A stretch of DNA of 64,000 bases from Denitromonas sp. GTDB taxonomy: Bacteria; Pseudomonadota; Gammaproteobacteria; Burkholderiales; Rhodocyclaceae. Positions 17,087 through 27,384 of the stretch are shown here, piece after piece; position 1 is the stretch's first letter, and the number at the start of each line of letters is the position of its first letter. The notes beneath the pieces were generated by a model. The model made no database searches, was not told the origin of the DNA, and saw only the letters and a program-made list of their open reading frames with translations. The position numbers and the translations under genes are program-made. The stretch covers positions 635,501 through 699,500 of the forward strand of contig NZ_JAUCBR010000004.1 in assembly GCF_034676725.1 (NCBI RefSeq), read 5' to 3'.

Positions 17087-17115
17087 GAGGCGGCCTGCGG
17101 GCCGCCTCTTTTTTT
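17087..17115 (+). terminator. Rho-independent terminator after aspartate kinase
   Basis: Perfect 9-bp stem GAGGCGGCC (17087-17095) / GGCCGCCTC (17100-17108) with loop TGCG, followed by seven T. Confidence 0.95.
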
Positions 17116-17126
17116 GCTGAAAACCC

Positions 17127-17268
17127 GTGAAGAAATCGTAGCGAGCAGGGCCGGGGGCAGGGCTGCATTTGGCAACCACGCGAGCGAATGACGAGACATA
17201 TCAACGAGATAAGCGAAGCGTGCGCGAGTCCGTCACGCAGCGATCGGCACGCGCCGTCGATTGATTCA
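17127..17268 (+). repeat. MITE-like dispersed repeat, copy 1
   Basis: About 140 bp that reappear in inverted orientation at 27241-27381. Shared blocks include GTGAAGAAATCGTAGCGAGC, a central GACGAGACATATCAA, and CGGCACGCGC near the right end. This copy has more decayed ends (right end ATTGATTCATCCG) than copy 2. It sits between the aspartate kinase terminator and recC. The rest of the intergenic region to 17357 has no recognisable feature. Confidence 0.8.
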
Positions 17269-17357
17269 TCCGTTCCGGAGCCCGCTGCCGCCCGATCCGC
17301 CATGCACGGCCGCGCGCTTCGGCTATCCTTCAGCCACTGTCCGCCACCGGTTGTTCG

Positions 17358-20300
17358 ATGAACCCTGCATTCACCCCATCCGACCTGCCCACCGGCCTGA
17401 TGCTTGTTCACGGCAACCAGGCCGAGTCGCTGCGCGACCTGATGGTGCACTGGATGCAGCGCTACCCGCTGGCGCCGCTGGAGAGCGAGGTGGTGCTGGT
17501 GCAGAGCAACGGCATCGCCCAGTGGCTGCGCCTGTCGCTGGCCGCCGCTCCGCAGGCCGGCGGCTGCGGCATTGCCGCCGGGCTCGACTTCCTGCTGCCC
17601 TCGCGCTTCCTGTGGCAGGCCTACCGCGCCGTGCTCGGGCGCGATGCCGTGCCCGAGACCTCGCCCTTTGACAAGTCCCGCCTGCAGTGGCGGCTGATGC
17701 GCCTGCTGCCGGCCCGGCTCGACACGCCGGCCTATGCCCCGCTCAAGCGCTTTCTCGACCATGACAACGACCTGCGCAAGCGCTTCCAGCTCGCCGAGCG
17801 GCTGGCCGACCTGTACGACCAGTACCAGGTCTACCGCGCCGACTGGCTGGCCGCCTGGGCCGCCGGCCACGACGTGCTGATCGACGCCAGCGGCCAGGCC
17901 CGCCCGCTGGCCGACGACCAGCGCTGGCAGGCCGCGCTGTGGCGCGCGGTGCTGGCCGATGTGGGCGATACCCAGTCCGGCGCCGGCCGGGCCTCGGTGC
18001 ACGACACCTTCATGGCCGCCGCCGACGCCTGGGGCAACGCCCCCCGCCCCGCCGGCCTGCCGCGCCGGGTGATGGTGTTCGGCATCTCCTCGCTGCCGCG
18101 CCAGTCGCTCGAAGTGCTGGCCACGCTGGGCCGCTGGTCGCAGGTGCTGATGTGCGTGCAGAACCCCTGCGAGCACTACTGGGCCGACATCGTCGCCGGC
18201 AAGGACCTGCTGCGCGGCGAGGCCGCCCGCCAGCGCAAGCGCACCGGCGCGCCGGCGGTGCTGTCCGACGCGCTCCTGCACCTGCACGCCCACCCCCTGC
18301 TGGCCGCCTGGGGCAAGCAGGGGCGCGACTTCATCGCCCTGCTCGACGAACACGACAGCCAGGACGCCCGCGCCGCCTACAGCCCCCATTTCACCCGCAT
18401 CGGCCAGCGCATCGACCACTTCTCGAGCACCGCCACCGACACCCTGCTCACCCAGCTGCAGGACGACATCCGCGCCCTGCGCCCGCTGCCCGAAACCCGT
18501 GCCCAGTGGGGGCCGGTCGACCCGGCGCGCGACACCTCGATCCGCTTCCATGTCGCGCACGGCCCGCAACGCGAGATCGAGATCCTCCACGACCAGCTGC
18601 TCGCCGCCTTCAACGCCGATCCCACCTTGCGCCCGCGCGACGTGATCGTGATGGTGCCCGACATCGACCAGTACGCCCCGCACATCAAGGCGGTGTTTGG
18701 CCTGCTCGACGCGCACGACCCGCGCGCCATTCCGTTCAGCCTGGCCGACCAGAGCCGCCGCCACGACACCCCCCTGCTCGCCGCCCTCGCCCTGCTGCTC
18801 GACCTGCCGCAGTCGCGCCTGGGCGCCAGCCAGGTGCTCGACCTGCTCGAAGTGCCCGCCCTGCGCGCGCGCTTCGGCATCGCCGAGGGCGACCTGCCCC
18901 TGCTGCACCGCTGGATCCGCGGCGCCAACGTGCGCTGGGCGCTGCACGACGCACACCGGCGCAGCCTCGAACTGCCGCCCGATGCCGCCGAAGCCGCCCC
19001 CAACACCTGGCTGTTCGGCCTGCGCCGCATGCTGCTCGGCTACGCTGCCGGCGACGCTGCCGCGCCCTGGCACGACATCGAGCCCTATGGCGAGGTCGGC
19101 GGCCTCGACGCCGCCGCGCTCGGTCCGCTGGTGCAACTGCTCGAGCGCCTCGACACCACCTGGCAGGCCCTGCGCGACCCCACCCCCGTGGCCGGCTGGT
19201 GCGCGCGCTTCCGCCAGCTCATGGCCGACTTCTTCACCGCCGACGACGGTGACGAAGCCCTCCGCCTGATGCAGCTCGACACCGCCCTGCAGCGCTGGCA
19301 GGAGGCCACCGACGAGGCCGCACTGGACGACGCCCTGCCCATCTCCGTGGCTGCGGAATACTGGCTCAGCTGCCTCGATGAGCGCGGCCTGTCGCAGCGC
19401 TTCTTCGCCGGCGCGGTCACCTTCGCCACCCTCATGCCGATGCGCGCCATCCCCTTCCGCCAGGTGTGCCTGCTGGGCATGAACGACGGCGACTACCCGC
19501 GCACCCGCATCCCCATGGACTTCGACCTGATGGGTCGCGACTACCGCCCCGGCGACCGCTCACGCCGCGAGGACGACCGCTACCTGTTCCTCGAAGCCCT
19601 GCTCTCGGCGCGCGACCGGCTGCACATCTCCTGGGTCGGGCGCAGCATCCACGACAACACCCCGCGCCCGCCCTCGGTGCTGGTCGGCCAGCTGCGCGAC
19701 CACCTCGCTGCCGGCTGGCGCAGCGCCGACGCCGCCACGCCGCTGCTCGACGCCCTCACCATCGAGCACCGACTGCAGCCCTTCAGCCGCGACTACTTCC
19801 CCGCCACGCCCGAGGCCTCGCCGCTGTTCACCTACGCCCGTGAGTGGCAAGGCAGCGCGCCGCCAGTCCCCGCCGCGCCGGCGACGCTGCCGCTGATGGC
19901 ACGCGACGAACCGCTCAGCCTGCGCGAGCTGGGCGACTTCCTCAAGGACCCGGTCAAGGCCTTCTTCCGCCAGCGGCTCAAGGTGCGCTTCGAGGGCGAC
20001 GACCCCACCAGCGAGGATGTCGAGCCCTTCGCACTCGACGGCCTCGACACCTGGGCCCTGCAAGCCGAGCTGATCGACGCCCAGGTCGCAGCCATCGCCG
20101 ACGGGCACCCCCTCGAGGCTGCCCGCAGCGCCGCCCTGGCGCGCATCCGGCGCCGCGGCGAACTGCCCGCCGGCGCCTTCGGCGCGGCCACCGCCAGCGC
20201 CCTGCTCGCCCCCATGCCCAAGCTGTTCGACGACTACGCCGAGGCCCTCGCCCGCTGGCCCGAGCCGGTGGCCGACGATATCGAGATCCGCTTCGAGCAC

Positions 20301-20900
20301 ATGCTGGCCGGCCAGCCGCTGGCCATCGCCGACTGGCTCGGCGGCCTGCGCCGCAACGCCGACGGCGCATACGGCCGCGTGGTGCTGGAGAACAGCACGC
20401 TGATCAAGCAGCGCAAATACCGCGGCGACAAGATGATCCACCACTGGGTCGCCCACCTCGCCGGCCAGCTCGGCGGCAACGGGCTGACCACCGAGGTCAT
20501 CAGCAAGGCCGGCAGCATCACCCTCGAACCGCTTGACCCCGACACCGCCCGCCAGCACCTCGCCACCGTGCTCGGCGCCTGGCAGCAGGGCATGCGCCGC
20601 CCGCTGCCGCTGGCCGTGCGCACCGCCTTCGCCTGGCTCGCCGCCCTGCCCAACCCCGCCGCCGCCAGCGGCCCCGACGGCGCGCGCCTGCTCGACAGTG
20701 CCGCCACGGCCGCCCGCGCGGTGTTCGAGCCCGGCTACAACAGCGCCGGCGAGCTCGGCGAGAGCCCCTACCTGCAGCGCGTGTGGTCGAGCTTCGACGC
20801 GCTCGCCGAGGACGGCGAGTTCGCCGAGCTGGCCGAAACCCTGTTGCGCCCGCTGCAACGCGCCATGCCCGTCAAGCCCACGGAGCGGCCCGACACATGA
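17358..20900 (+). CDS. recC: RecBCD nuclease subunit RecC (exonuclease V gamma)
   Basis: 1180 residues, the Chi-recognition subunit of RecBCD, built on inactive helicase and nuclease-like domains. The N-terminus MLVHGNQAESLRDLMVHWM followed by ESEVVLVQSNGIAQWLRL is typical RecC. The middle contains FGISSLPRQSLEVLATLGRW and FHVAHGPQREIEILHDQLL, and the C-terminal part LSLRELGDFLKDPVKAFFRQ. Length is close to the family norm (about 1120-1180). Its stop overlaps the recB start (ATGA). Together with recB and recD it makes the double-strand-break-processing helicase-nuclease. Confidence 0.93.
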   Translation: MNPAFTPSDLPTGLMLVHGNQAESLRDLMVHWMQRYPLAPLESEVVLVQSNGIAQWLRLSLAAAPQAGGCGIAAGLDFLLPSRFLWQAYRAVLGRDAVPETSPFDKSRLQWRLMRLLPARLDTPAYAPLKRFLDHDNDLRKRFQLAERLADLYDQYQVYRADWLAAWAAGHDVLIDASGQARPLADDQRWQAALWRAVLADVGDTQSGAGRASVHDTFMAAADAWGNAPRPAGLPRRVMVFGISSLPRQSLEVLATLGRWSQVLMCVQNPCEHYWADIVAGKDLLRGEAARQRKRTGAPAVLSDALLHLHAHPLLAAWGKQGRDFIALLDEHDSQDARAAYSPHFTRIGQRIDHFSSTATDTLLTQLQDDIRALRPLPETRAQWGPVDPARDTSIRFHVAHGPQREIEILHDQLLAAFNADPTLRPRDVIVMVPDIDQYAPHIKAVFGLLDAHDPRAIPFSLADQSRRHDTPLLAALALLLDLPQSRLGASQVLDLLEVPALRARFGIAEGDLPLLHRWIRGANVRWALHDAHRRSLELPPDAAEAAPNTWLFGLRRMLLGYAAGDAAAPWHDIEPYGEVGGLDAAALGPLVQLLERLDTTWQALRDPTPVAGWCARFRQLMADFFTADDGDEALRLMQLDTALQRWQEATDEAALDDALPISVAAEYWLSCLDERGLSQRFFAGAVTFATLMPMRAIPFRQVCLLGMNDGDYPRTRIPMDFDLMGRDYRPGDRSRREDDRYLFLEALLSARDRLHISWVGRSIHDNTPRPPSVLVGQLRDHLAAGWRSADAATPLLDALTIEHRLQPFSRDYFPATPEASPLFTYAREWQGSAPPVPAAPATLPLMARDEPLSLRELGDFLKDPVKAFFRQRLKVRFEGDDPTSEDVEPFALDGLDTWALQAELIDAQVAAIADGHPLEAARSAALARIRRRGELPAGAFGAATASALLAPMPKLFDDYAEALARWPEPVADDIEIRFEHMLAGQPLAIADWLGGLRRNADGAYGRVVLENSTLIKQRKYRGDKMIHHWVAHLAGQLGGNGLTTEVISKAGSITLEPLDPDTARQHLATVLGAWQQGMRRPLPLAVRTAFAWLAALPNPAAASGPDGARLLDSAATAARAVFEPGYNSAGELGESPYLQRVWSSFDALAEDGEFAELAETLLRPLQRAMPVKPTERPDT

Positions 20901-23900
20901 CCCCCCGCTCGCTCGACCCCCTCCGCTTCCCGCTCACCGGCAGCCAGCTCATCGAAGCGAGCGCCGGCACCGGCAAGACCTACACCATCGCCGCGCTGTA
21001 TGTGCGCCTGGTGCTCGGCCACGGCGGCGAGGCCGCCTTCGGGCGCGCGCTCACCCCACCCGAGATCCTCGTCGTCACCTTTACCGAAGCCGCCACGCAG
21101 GAGCTGCGCGAGCGCATCCGCCGCCGGCTGGCGGAGGCCGCCACCGCCTTCCTCGCCGACCCCGCCACGGCCGCCGACACGCCCACCGGCGACGCCCTGC
21201 TCGACGCGCTGCGTGCCGACATCCCGCCCGAACACTGGCCCACCTGCGCCCGCCGCCTGCAGCTGGCCGCCGAGTGGATGGACGAAGCGGCGGTATCGAC
21301 CATCCACGGCTGGTGCAACCGCATGCTGCGCGAGCACGCCTTCGACAGCGGCAGCCTGTTCACCCAGACGCTCGAAACCGACCAGAGCGACCTGCTCGCC
21401 GAGGTGGTACGCGACTACTGGCGCAGCCACATGGTGCCGCTGGGCACCGAGGCCGCCGCCGAGGTGCTGCGCTGGTGGGCCGGCCCCGAGGCGCTGCAGG
21501 CCGACCTCGCCGCGCTCATCGGCCACGCCGCCCGCCTGCACACCGTCGACACGCCCCCGGCCGAGCTGCTGCACCGTGTGCTCGACGAACGCACCACCGC
21601 GCTGCACGCCCTCAAGGCACCCTGGGCCGACTGGGTGGATGCGCTCCAGGCCCTGCTCGACGAGGCCCGCGCGCGCAAGGCCTTCAATGGCAGCAAGCTC
21701 AAGCAGAACCACTACACCGACTGGCTGCGCAAGCTCGCCGACTGGCGCGACGACCCCGACAGCCTCGACCCCGGCCTCACCGACACCGCCAAGGCCCGCC
21801 TCACCGACGCCGGGCTGCGCGAGGTCTGGAAAGACGGCACGCCGCCGCAACACCCCGCGCTCGACGCCCTCGCCGCACTCGACAGCGCCCTCGCCGCGCT
21901 GCCCGTGGCGCGCAACGACCTGCTCTGCCACGCCGCGCGCTGGGTCGCCGAGCGCTTCGCGCGCGAACAGCAGCGCCGCGCACAGATGGGCTTCGACGAC
22001 CTGCTCACCCGGCTCGCCGCGGCCCTCGCCGGCCCCAACGGCGCCGCGCTGGCCGGGCGCATCCGCGCCAGCTTTCCGGTCGCACTGATCGACGAGTTCC
22101 AGGACACCGACCCGGTCCAGTACGCCATTTTCGATGCCATCTACCGTATCGCCGAGGCCCCGGCCGACACCGCGCTGATCCTCATCGGCGACCCCAAGCA
22201 GGCGATCTACGCCTTCCGCGGCGCCGACATCCACACCTACCTCGTCGCCCGCCGCGCCTGCGCCGGCCGGCTGCACACCCTGGGCCGCAACTACCGCTCC
22301 ACCACCGCCATGGTGGCCGCCGCCAACCGCTGCTTCCGCTTTGCCGAAGACCGCCCCGACGGCGCCGGCGCCTTCCTGTTCAACGCCATGGGCGACAACC
22401 CCGTGCCCTTCGTTCGACGCCGAGGCGCAGGGGCGCAAGACCGCGTTCTGCCTTGACGGCCAGACACCGCCCGCGCTCACCGCCTGGTGGCTGGCCCCAA
22501 CCGACGACGGCAAGCCCGTCGCCAAGGGCAGCTACATCAGCACCCTGGCCGAGGCCTGCGCCACCGAGATGGTGCGCCTGCTCGCCCTCGGCCAGGTCGG
22601 CGATGCCGTCTTTAGCGGCCCCGACGACACACGGCCGCTGCGTCCGGCGGACATGGCGGTGCTGGTCAACAACCGCACCGAGGCCGCCGCCATCCGCGGC
22701 GCGCTGGCTGCACGCGGCGTACGCAGCGTGTATCTGTCCGACCGCGACTCGGTCCTCGCCACGCCGCAGGCCGCCGACCTGCAGCACTGGCTCGCCGCCT
22801 GCGCCGAGCCCGACGACCCGCAGCGCCTGCGTACCGCCCTGGCCACGCCCACGCTGGCCCTCGACTGGCCCACCCTCGACACCTTCAACCACGACGAAAC
22901 CGCCTGGGAAGCCCGCGTGCTGCAGTTTCGCGCCTACCGCGAGTGCTGGCGCCAGCAGGGCGTGCTGCCGATGCTGCGCCGCCTGCTCAACGACTTCGGC
23001 CTGCCGGCGCGCCTCATCGCCGCCCCCGGCGAGGGCCAGGCCAGCGGCGAGCGCGCCCTCACCGACCTGCTGCACCTGGCCGAGCTGCTGCAACAGGCCA
23101 GCACCGAGATCGAGGGCGAGCACGCCCTCATCCGCCACCTCGCCGAGCTGCGCGCCGACGCCCGCGCCGGCAGCGACGCACGCCAGATCCGCCTCGAGAG
23201 CGACGCCGACCTGGTGCAGGTGGTGACCGTGCACAAATCCAAGGGCCTGGAATACCCGCTGGTCTTCCTGCCCTTCGCCTGCAGCTACCGCGAGGTGTCG
23301 ATCAGCGACCTGCCGCTGCAGACCCACGACGCCGACGGCCGGCTGCAACTGCACCTCGACGGCGACGAAGCCACTCGCCAGCGCGCCGACCGCGAACGCC
23401 TGGGCGAAGACATCCGCAAACTCTACGTGGCCCTCACCCGCGCCCGCTACGCCACCTGGGTCGGCCTGGCCCCCATCGCCGGGCTGGAAAAGAGTGCCTT
23501 CGGCGCCCTGCTCGGCGGCGGCGCGCCGATCACCCCCGACGGCCTCGCGGCGGCCCTCTCAGCGCTGGCCGACGGCTGCGCGGCCATCGCCGTCAGCCCG
23601 GCGCCCATCCCCACCAACGCGCGCCTGGCCCCGGCCACCGCCCCCAGCGCAGCCGGCGCCGCCCGCCAGCCGCGGCGCGCGGTGCGCGAGCACTGGTGGG
23701 TCGCCAGCTATTCGGCGATCAAGACCGGGCGCCCGGCCCCGCCCCTGCCCGGCCGCCGCGCCGCCGACACCCCCGACGAGGACGTGCTGGCCGAGTTGCA
23801 CAGCACGCCCGATGCCCCCGCACCGGCGCGGCCCGCCGCCCCCGCCGGCCCCACCACGCTGCATGGCTTCCCGCGCGGTGCCGAGGTTGGCAGCTTCCTG

Positions 23901-24593
23901 CACGAACTGCTCGAATGGGCCGCCCGGCTCGGCTTCGCCACCGCCGCCAGCAGCCCGGCCCTGCTGCGCGAGGCCATCGCCCGACGCTGCCAGCCGCGCG
24001 GCTGGACGCCGTGGGTGGACGTGCTCGCCGACTGGCTCACCGGCTTCCTGACCACCCGCTGGCGCCTGCCAGACACCGAGGTATCGCTGGCCACGCTCGA
24101 CGGCGCCGTCGCCGAGATGGAGTTCTGGGTCGAGGCGCATGCGGTCGACACCCTCGCCCTCGACCGGCTGGTGTGTGCCCACACCCTCGGCGCCATGCCC
24201 CGCCCGCCGCTGCAGCCCGACCAGCTCAACGGCATGCTCAAGGGCTTCATCGACCTGGTGTTCGAACACCAGGGGCGCTACTACGTGGCCGACTACAAAT
24301 CGAACTGGCTCGGCCCCGACGACGCCGCCTACACGCCGGCCGCGCTTGCCGCCGCCATTGCCCATGCGCGCTACGACCTGCAATACGTGCTGTACACCTT
24401 CGCCCTGCACCGCCTGCTCGCCGCGCGCCTGCCCGACTACGACTATGAGCGCCATGTCGGCGGCGCGGTGTACCTGTTCCTGCGCGGCAGCGACGCCCCC
24501 AGCCAGGGCCTGCATGTCGAGCGCGTGCCGCGGGCACTGATCGACGCCCTCGACGCCTTGTTCACCGCCCGCCCGGCAACGGAGGCTGCCTGA
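20897..24593 (+). pseudogene. recB: RecBCD subunit RecB, frameshifted by a 4-bp duplication
   Basis: The helicase-nuclease subunit of RecBCD, read in two frames. The first part (20897-22456 as sequenced) carries Walker A EASAGTGKTYT near residue 25 and Walker B VALIDEFQDTDPVQ near 400. The rest of the helicase (VTVHKSKGLEYPLVF, LYVALTRARYATWVG) and the C-terminal nuclease (GFIDLVFEH, then YVADYKSNWLG with the D-x-K pair) are in the next frame to 24593. The junction is TTCGTTCG at 22409-22416: removing one TTCG gives the smooth reading NPVPFDAEAQGRK and a 1230-residue protein of normal size. As sequenced, translation stops after about 519 residues without nuclease. Flanking recC and recD are intact, so this is a very recent lesion or a sequence error. 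Confidence 0.9.
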
Positions 24594-26629
24594 TGCTCGC
24601 CCTGACCGACACCGCCGCGCCCATGGCCGCCGTGCTGGCCGACTGGACCGAGCGCGGCTGGCTGCGCCCGATCGACGGGGCCTTTGCCGCCTTCCTGCGC
24701 CATGAGATGCCCGATGCCCCGCCACTGCTGATCCTCGCCGCCGCGCTGGCCAGCCACCAGCTCGGCCGCGGCCATGTCTGCCTCGACCTGGCCGCCACGC
24801 TGGCCGACCCGGCCTTTGCCCTGTCGCTGCCACCGGATGGCGCCGAACCCGCGCCGGCCGAGCGCCTGCCGGGCGCGGTGCTGCGCACGGTCACCCTCGA
24901 GGCCTGGCTGGCCGCGCTGCGCTGCGAGGCGCTGGTCGGCCACGGCGACGGCGCCAGCCCACTGGTGCTCGTCGGCCACCGGCTCTACCTGCGCCGCTAC
25001 TGGCAGTACGAACAGGCGGTGCGCCAGGGCATCGACCAGCGCCTGCGCACCCCGGTCGAGCTGCCCGAGGCGCCGCTGCGCCAGACGCTGGCGGCGCTCT
25101 TCCCCCCGCCCGCCGCCGGCACCGCCGACTGGCAGCGGCTGGCCTGCGCGCTGGCCGCCCGCAGCGCGTTCAGCATCGTCACCGGCGGCCCCGGCACCGG
25201 CAAGACCACCACCGTGGTGCGGCTGCTCGCCCTGCTGCAGGCCCTCGCCCTGGCCGACCCGGCCCGGCCGCGCGCCCTGCGCATCCGCCTTGCCGCGCCC
25301 ACCGGCAAGGCCGCGGCGCGGCTCAATGCGTCCATCGCCGGCGCCGTGGCCGGCTTGCCGCTCGCCGCGCTCGCCCACGGCGAGGCCATCCGCGAGGCCA
25401 TCCCGCGCCAGGTCACCACCTTGCACCGCCTGCTCGGCAGTCGGCCCGACACCCGCCGTTTCCGGCACCATCCGGGCAACCCGCTGGCGCTCGACGTGCT
25501 GGTGATCGACGAAGCCTCGATGGTCGACCTCGAAATGATGGCCACTGTCCTCGCCGCCCTGCCGCCGCGCGCGCGTCTGGTGCTGCTCGGCGACAAGGAC
25601 CAGCTCGCCTCGGTCGAGGCCGGCGCGGTGCTCGGCGAGCTGTGCGCCCGCGCCGCAGCGGGTCACTACACGCCGGCCACCGCCGCCTGGCTGGCGCAGG
25701 CCGCTGGCGGCGCGCTGGACACGGCACTCATCGACCCGGCCGGCACGCCGCTCGACCAGGCCATCGCCATGCTGCGGGTCAGCCACCGCTTCCACGCCGA
25801 CAGCGGCATCGGACAACTGGCGCAGCGGGTCAATGACGGCGATGTCGACGGGGTCGAGGCGCTCTGGCGGCAAGGCGCGGCCGATCTGGCCCGTCTGGCC
25901 GGCGCCGACTGCACCGACGCCGGCTTCCGGGCGCTGGTGATCGAGGGCGGCGGCAGCGGCGATGGCGACGGCCGGCGGCGCGGCTATCGCCACTATCTGG
26001 ACACGCTGCGCACCACGCGGCCGGCGCTCACTGCCGGCCCCGAGGCCTTCGACGCCTGGGCGCAGCAGGTGCTCGACGCCCACGCCGCCTTCCAGCTGCT
26101 GTGCGCCCTGCGCCGCGGCCCCTGGGGCGTGGCGGGCCTGAACCCGCGCATCGCCACCGCGCTGCACGAGGCCGGCCTGATCGCCGCCACCGAGGGCTGG
26201 TATGCCGGCCGGCCGGTGCTGGTGACCCGAAACGACTATGGCCTGGGCCTGATGAACGGCGACATCGGCATCGCCCTCGAGGTGCCCGACACCACCGCCC
26301 AGGGCTGGACGCTGCGCGTCGCCTTCCCCGCCGGTGAGCGCGGCGCGGGCATCAAGTGGGTGCTGCCCAGCCGGCTGCAGGCCGTCGAGACGGTCTTTGC
26401 GCTCACGGTGCACAAATCGCAGGGCTCGGAGTTCGAGCATGTGGCCCTCGCCCTGCCCGAGACGCCCACCCCCATCCTCACCCGCGAGCTGCTGTACACC
26501 GGCATCACCCGGGCGCGGGCGCATTTCACGCTGCTCAGCCCCGGCGCGGTGCACGTGCAGCGTCATGCCATCGAGAAGCGGGTACAGCGCGACAGTGGAT
26601 TGATGAGCGTGCCTGAGGCGGCCGCCTAA
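24593..26629 (+). CDS. recD: RecBCD helicase subunit RecD (exonuclease V alpha)
   Basis: 678 residues, the 5'-3' helicase of RecBCD. Walker A is VTGGPGTGKTTTVVRL near residues 197-211; motif II is VLVIDEASMVDLEMM; the C-terminal UvrD-like motif is ALTVHKSQGSEFEHV followed by ELLYTGITRAR. An N-terminal RecB-interaction domain of about 170 residues precedes the motor. The start overlaps the recB stop (TGATG), so translation is probably coupled and would suffer from the recB frameshift. It ends 4 nt into the convergent exonuclease gene. Confidence 0.94.
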   Translation: MLALTDTAAPMAAVLADWTERGWLRPIDGAFAAFLRHEMPDAPPLLILAAALASHQLGRGHVCLDLAATLADPAFALSLPPDGAEPAPAERLPGAVLRTVTLEAWLAALRCEALVGHGDGASPLVLVGHRLYLRRYWQYEQAVRQGIDQRLRTPVELPEAPLRQTLAALFPPPAAGTADWQRLACALAARSAFSIVTGGPGTGKTTTVVRLLALLQALALADPARPRALRIRLAAPTGKAAARLNASIAGAVAGLPLAALAHGEAIREAIPRQVTTLHRLLGSRPDTRRFRHHPGNPLALDVLVIDEASMVDLEMMATVLAALPPRARLVLLGDKDQLASVEAGAVLGELCARAAAGHYTPATAAWLAQAAGGALDTALIDPAGTPLDQAIAMLRVSHRFHADSGIGQLAQRVNDGDVDGVEALWRQGAADLARLAGADCTDAGFRALVIEGGGSGDGDGRRRGYRHYLDTLRTTRPALTAGPEAFDAWAQQVLDAHAAFQLLCALRRGPWGVAGLNPRIATALHEAGLIAATEGWYAGRPVLVTRNDYGLGLMNGDIGIALEVPDTTAQGWTLRVAFPAGERGAGIKWVLPSRLQAVETVFALTVHKSQGSEFEHVALALPETPTPILTRELLYTGITRARAHFTLLSPGAVHVQRHAIEKRVQRDSGLMSVPEAAA

Positions 26630-27222
26630 ACGAAGCAGCGGGCCAGCTGGGCCTTGGGGGTGCGCTGGATGCGCTGCAGCAGGTCGACGGAGACCTCGGC
26701 CACCCGGTGGCGGGCGCGCAATTCGTCGGACAGGCGCAGCAGCAGGCTGGCCGCCATCTCGGCATCGGCCAGGGCACGGTGATAGCGCCCGGCGACCGGC
26801 AGCTGCGCATACTCGACCAGCGCGCCCAGCTTGTGGCTCGGCGCCTGCGGCAGCAGCCGGCGCGACAGCAGCAGCGAGCAGACGAAGGCCTGCTGCCGGC
26901 GCTGCCCGATCCGCGCCAGCTCGGCGTCCCAGAACTTGCTGTCGAACGCGGCGTTGTGAGCCACCAGCGGGTAGTGGCCGACAAAATCGGCCACCGCCTG
27001 CATCACCTCACCGGCGGGCGGCGCAGCGCGGACCATGGCGTTGGAGATGCCGGTCAGGGATTCGATGAAGGGCGGGATCGGGACGCCGGCGTTCATCAGG
27101 CTCTGGTAGCGGTCGACGATCCGGCCGCCCTGCACGATCACCGCCGCCACCTCGGTGGCACGGTCGCCCTGCGCTGGCGACAGGCCCGTCGTCTCGAAGT
27201 CGATGACCGCAACGATCTCCAT
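26626..27222 (-). CDS. DnaQ-like DEDDh 3'-5' exonuclease
   Basis: 198 residues with the proofreading-exonuclease fold. Exo I is AVIDFETTGL (D8, E10), Exo II is YPLVAHNAAFDSKFW, and Exo III is GRYHRALADAEMAASLL with the DEDDh histidine. It is shorter than the replicative epsilon subunit DnaQ and has no obvious clamp-binding tail, so it is more likely a repair or stand-alone exonuclease. It converges on recD with overlapping stop codons. Confidence 0.88.
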   Translation of the reverse strand: MEIVAVIDFETTGLSPAQGDRATEVAAVIVQGGRIVDRYQSLMNAGVPIPPFIESLTGISNAMVRAAPPAGEVMQAVADFVGHYPLVAHNAAFDSKFWDAELARIGQRRQQAFVCSLLLSRRLLPQAPSHKLGALVEYAQLPVAGRYHRALADAEMAASLLLRLSDELRARHRVAEVSVDLLQRIQRTPKAQLARCFV

Positions 27223-27240
27223 GCCCGGACCGCCTCAGAA

Positions 27241-27381
27241 CTTGTGAATAAATCGACTGCGCGTGCCGATTGCTGCGTTGCTCACTCGCTCACTCCTCGC
27301 CTATCCATTTGATATGTCTCGTCGTTCGCTCGCTCGCTCGCGCCTTGCACTCGGCCCTGCTCGCTACGATTTCTTCACAAG
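27241..27381 (-). repeat. MITE-like dispersed repeat, copy 2 (inverted relative to copy 1)
   Basis: 141 bp bounded by 15-bp terminal inverted repeats: CTTGTGAATAAATCG at 27241-27255 and, read inward from the other end (27381-27367), CTTGTGAAGAAATCG, with one mismatch. The interior contains simple GCGAGCGA reiterations. There is no coding capacity, so it looks like a non-autonomous miniature element. Copy 1 lies 10 kb away in the opposite orientation. Confidence 0.8.
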
Positions 27382-27384
27382 CTC

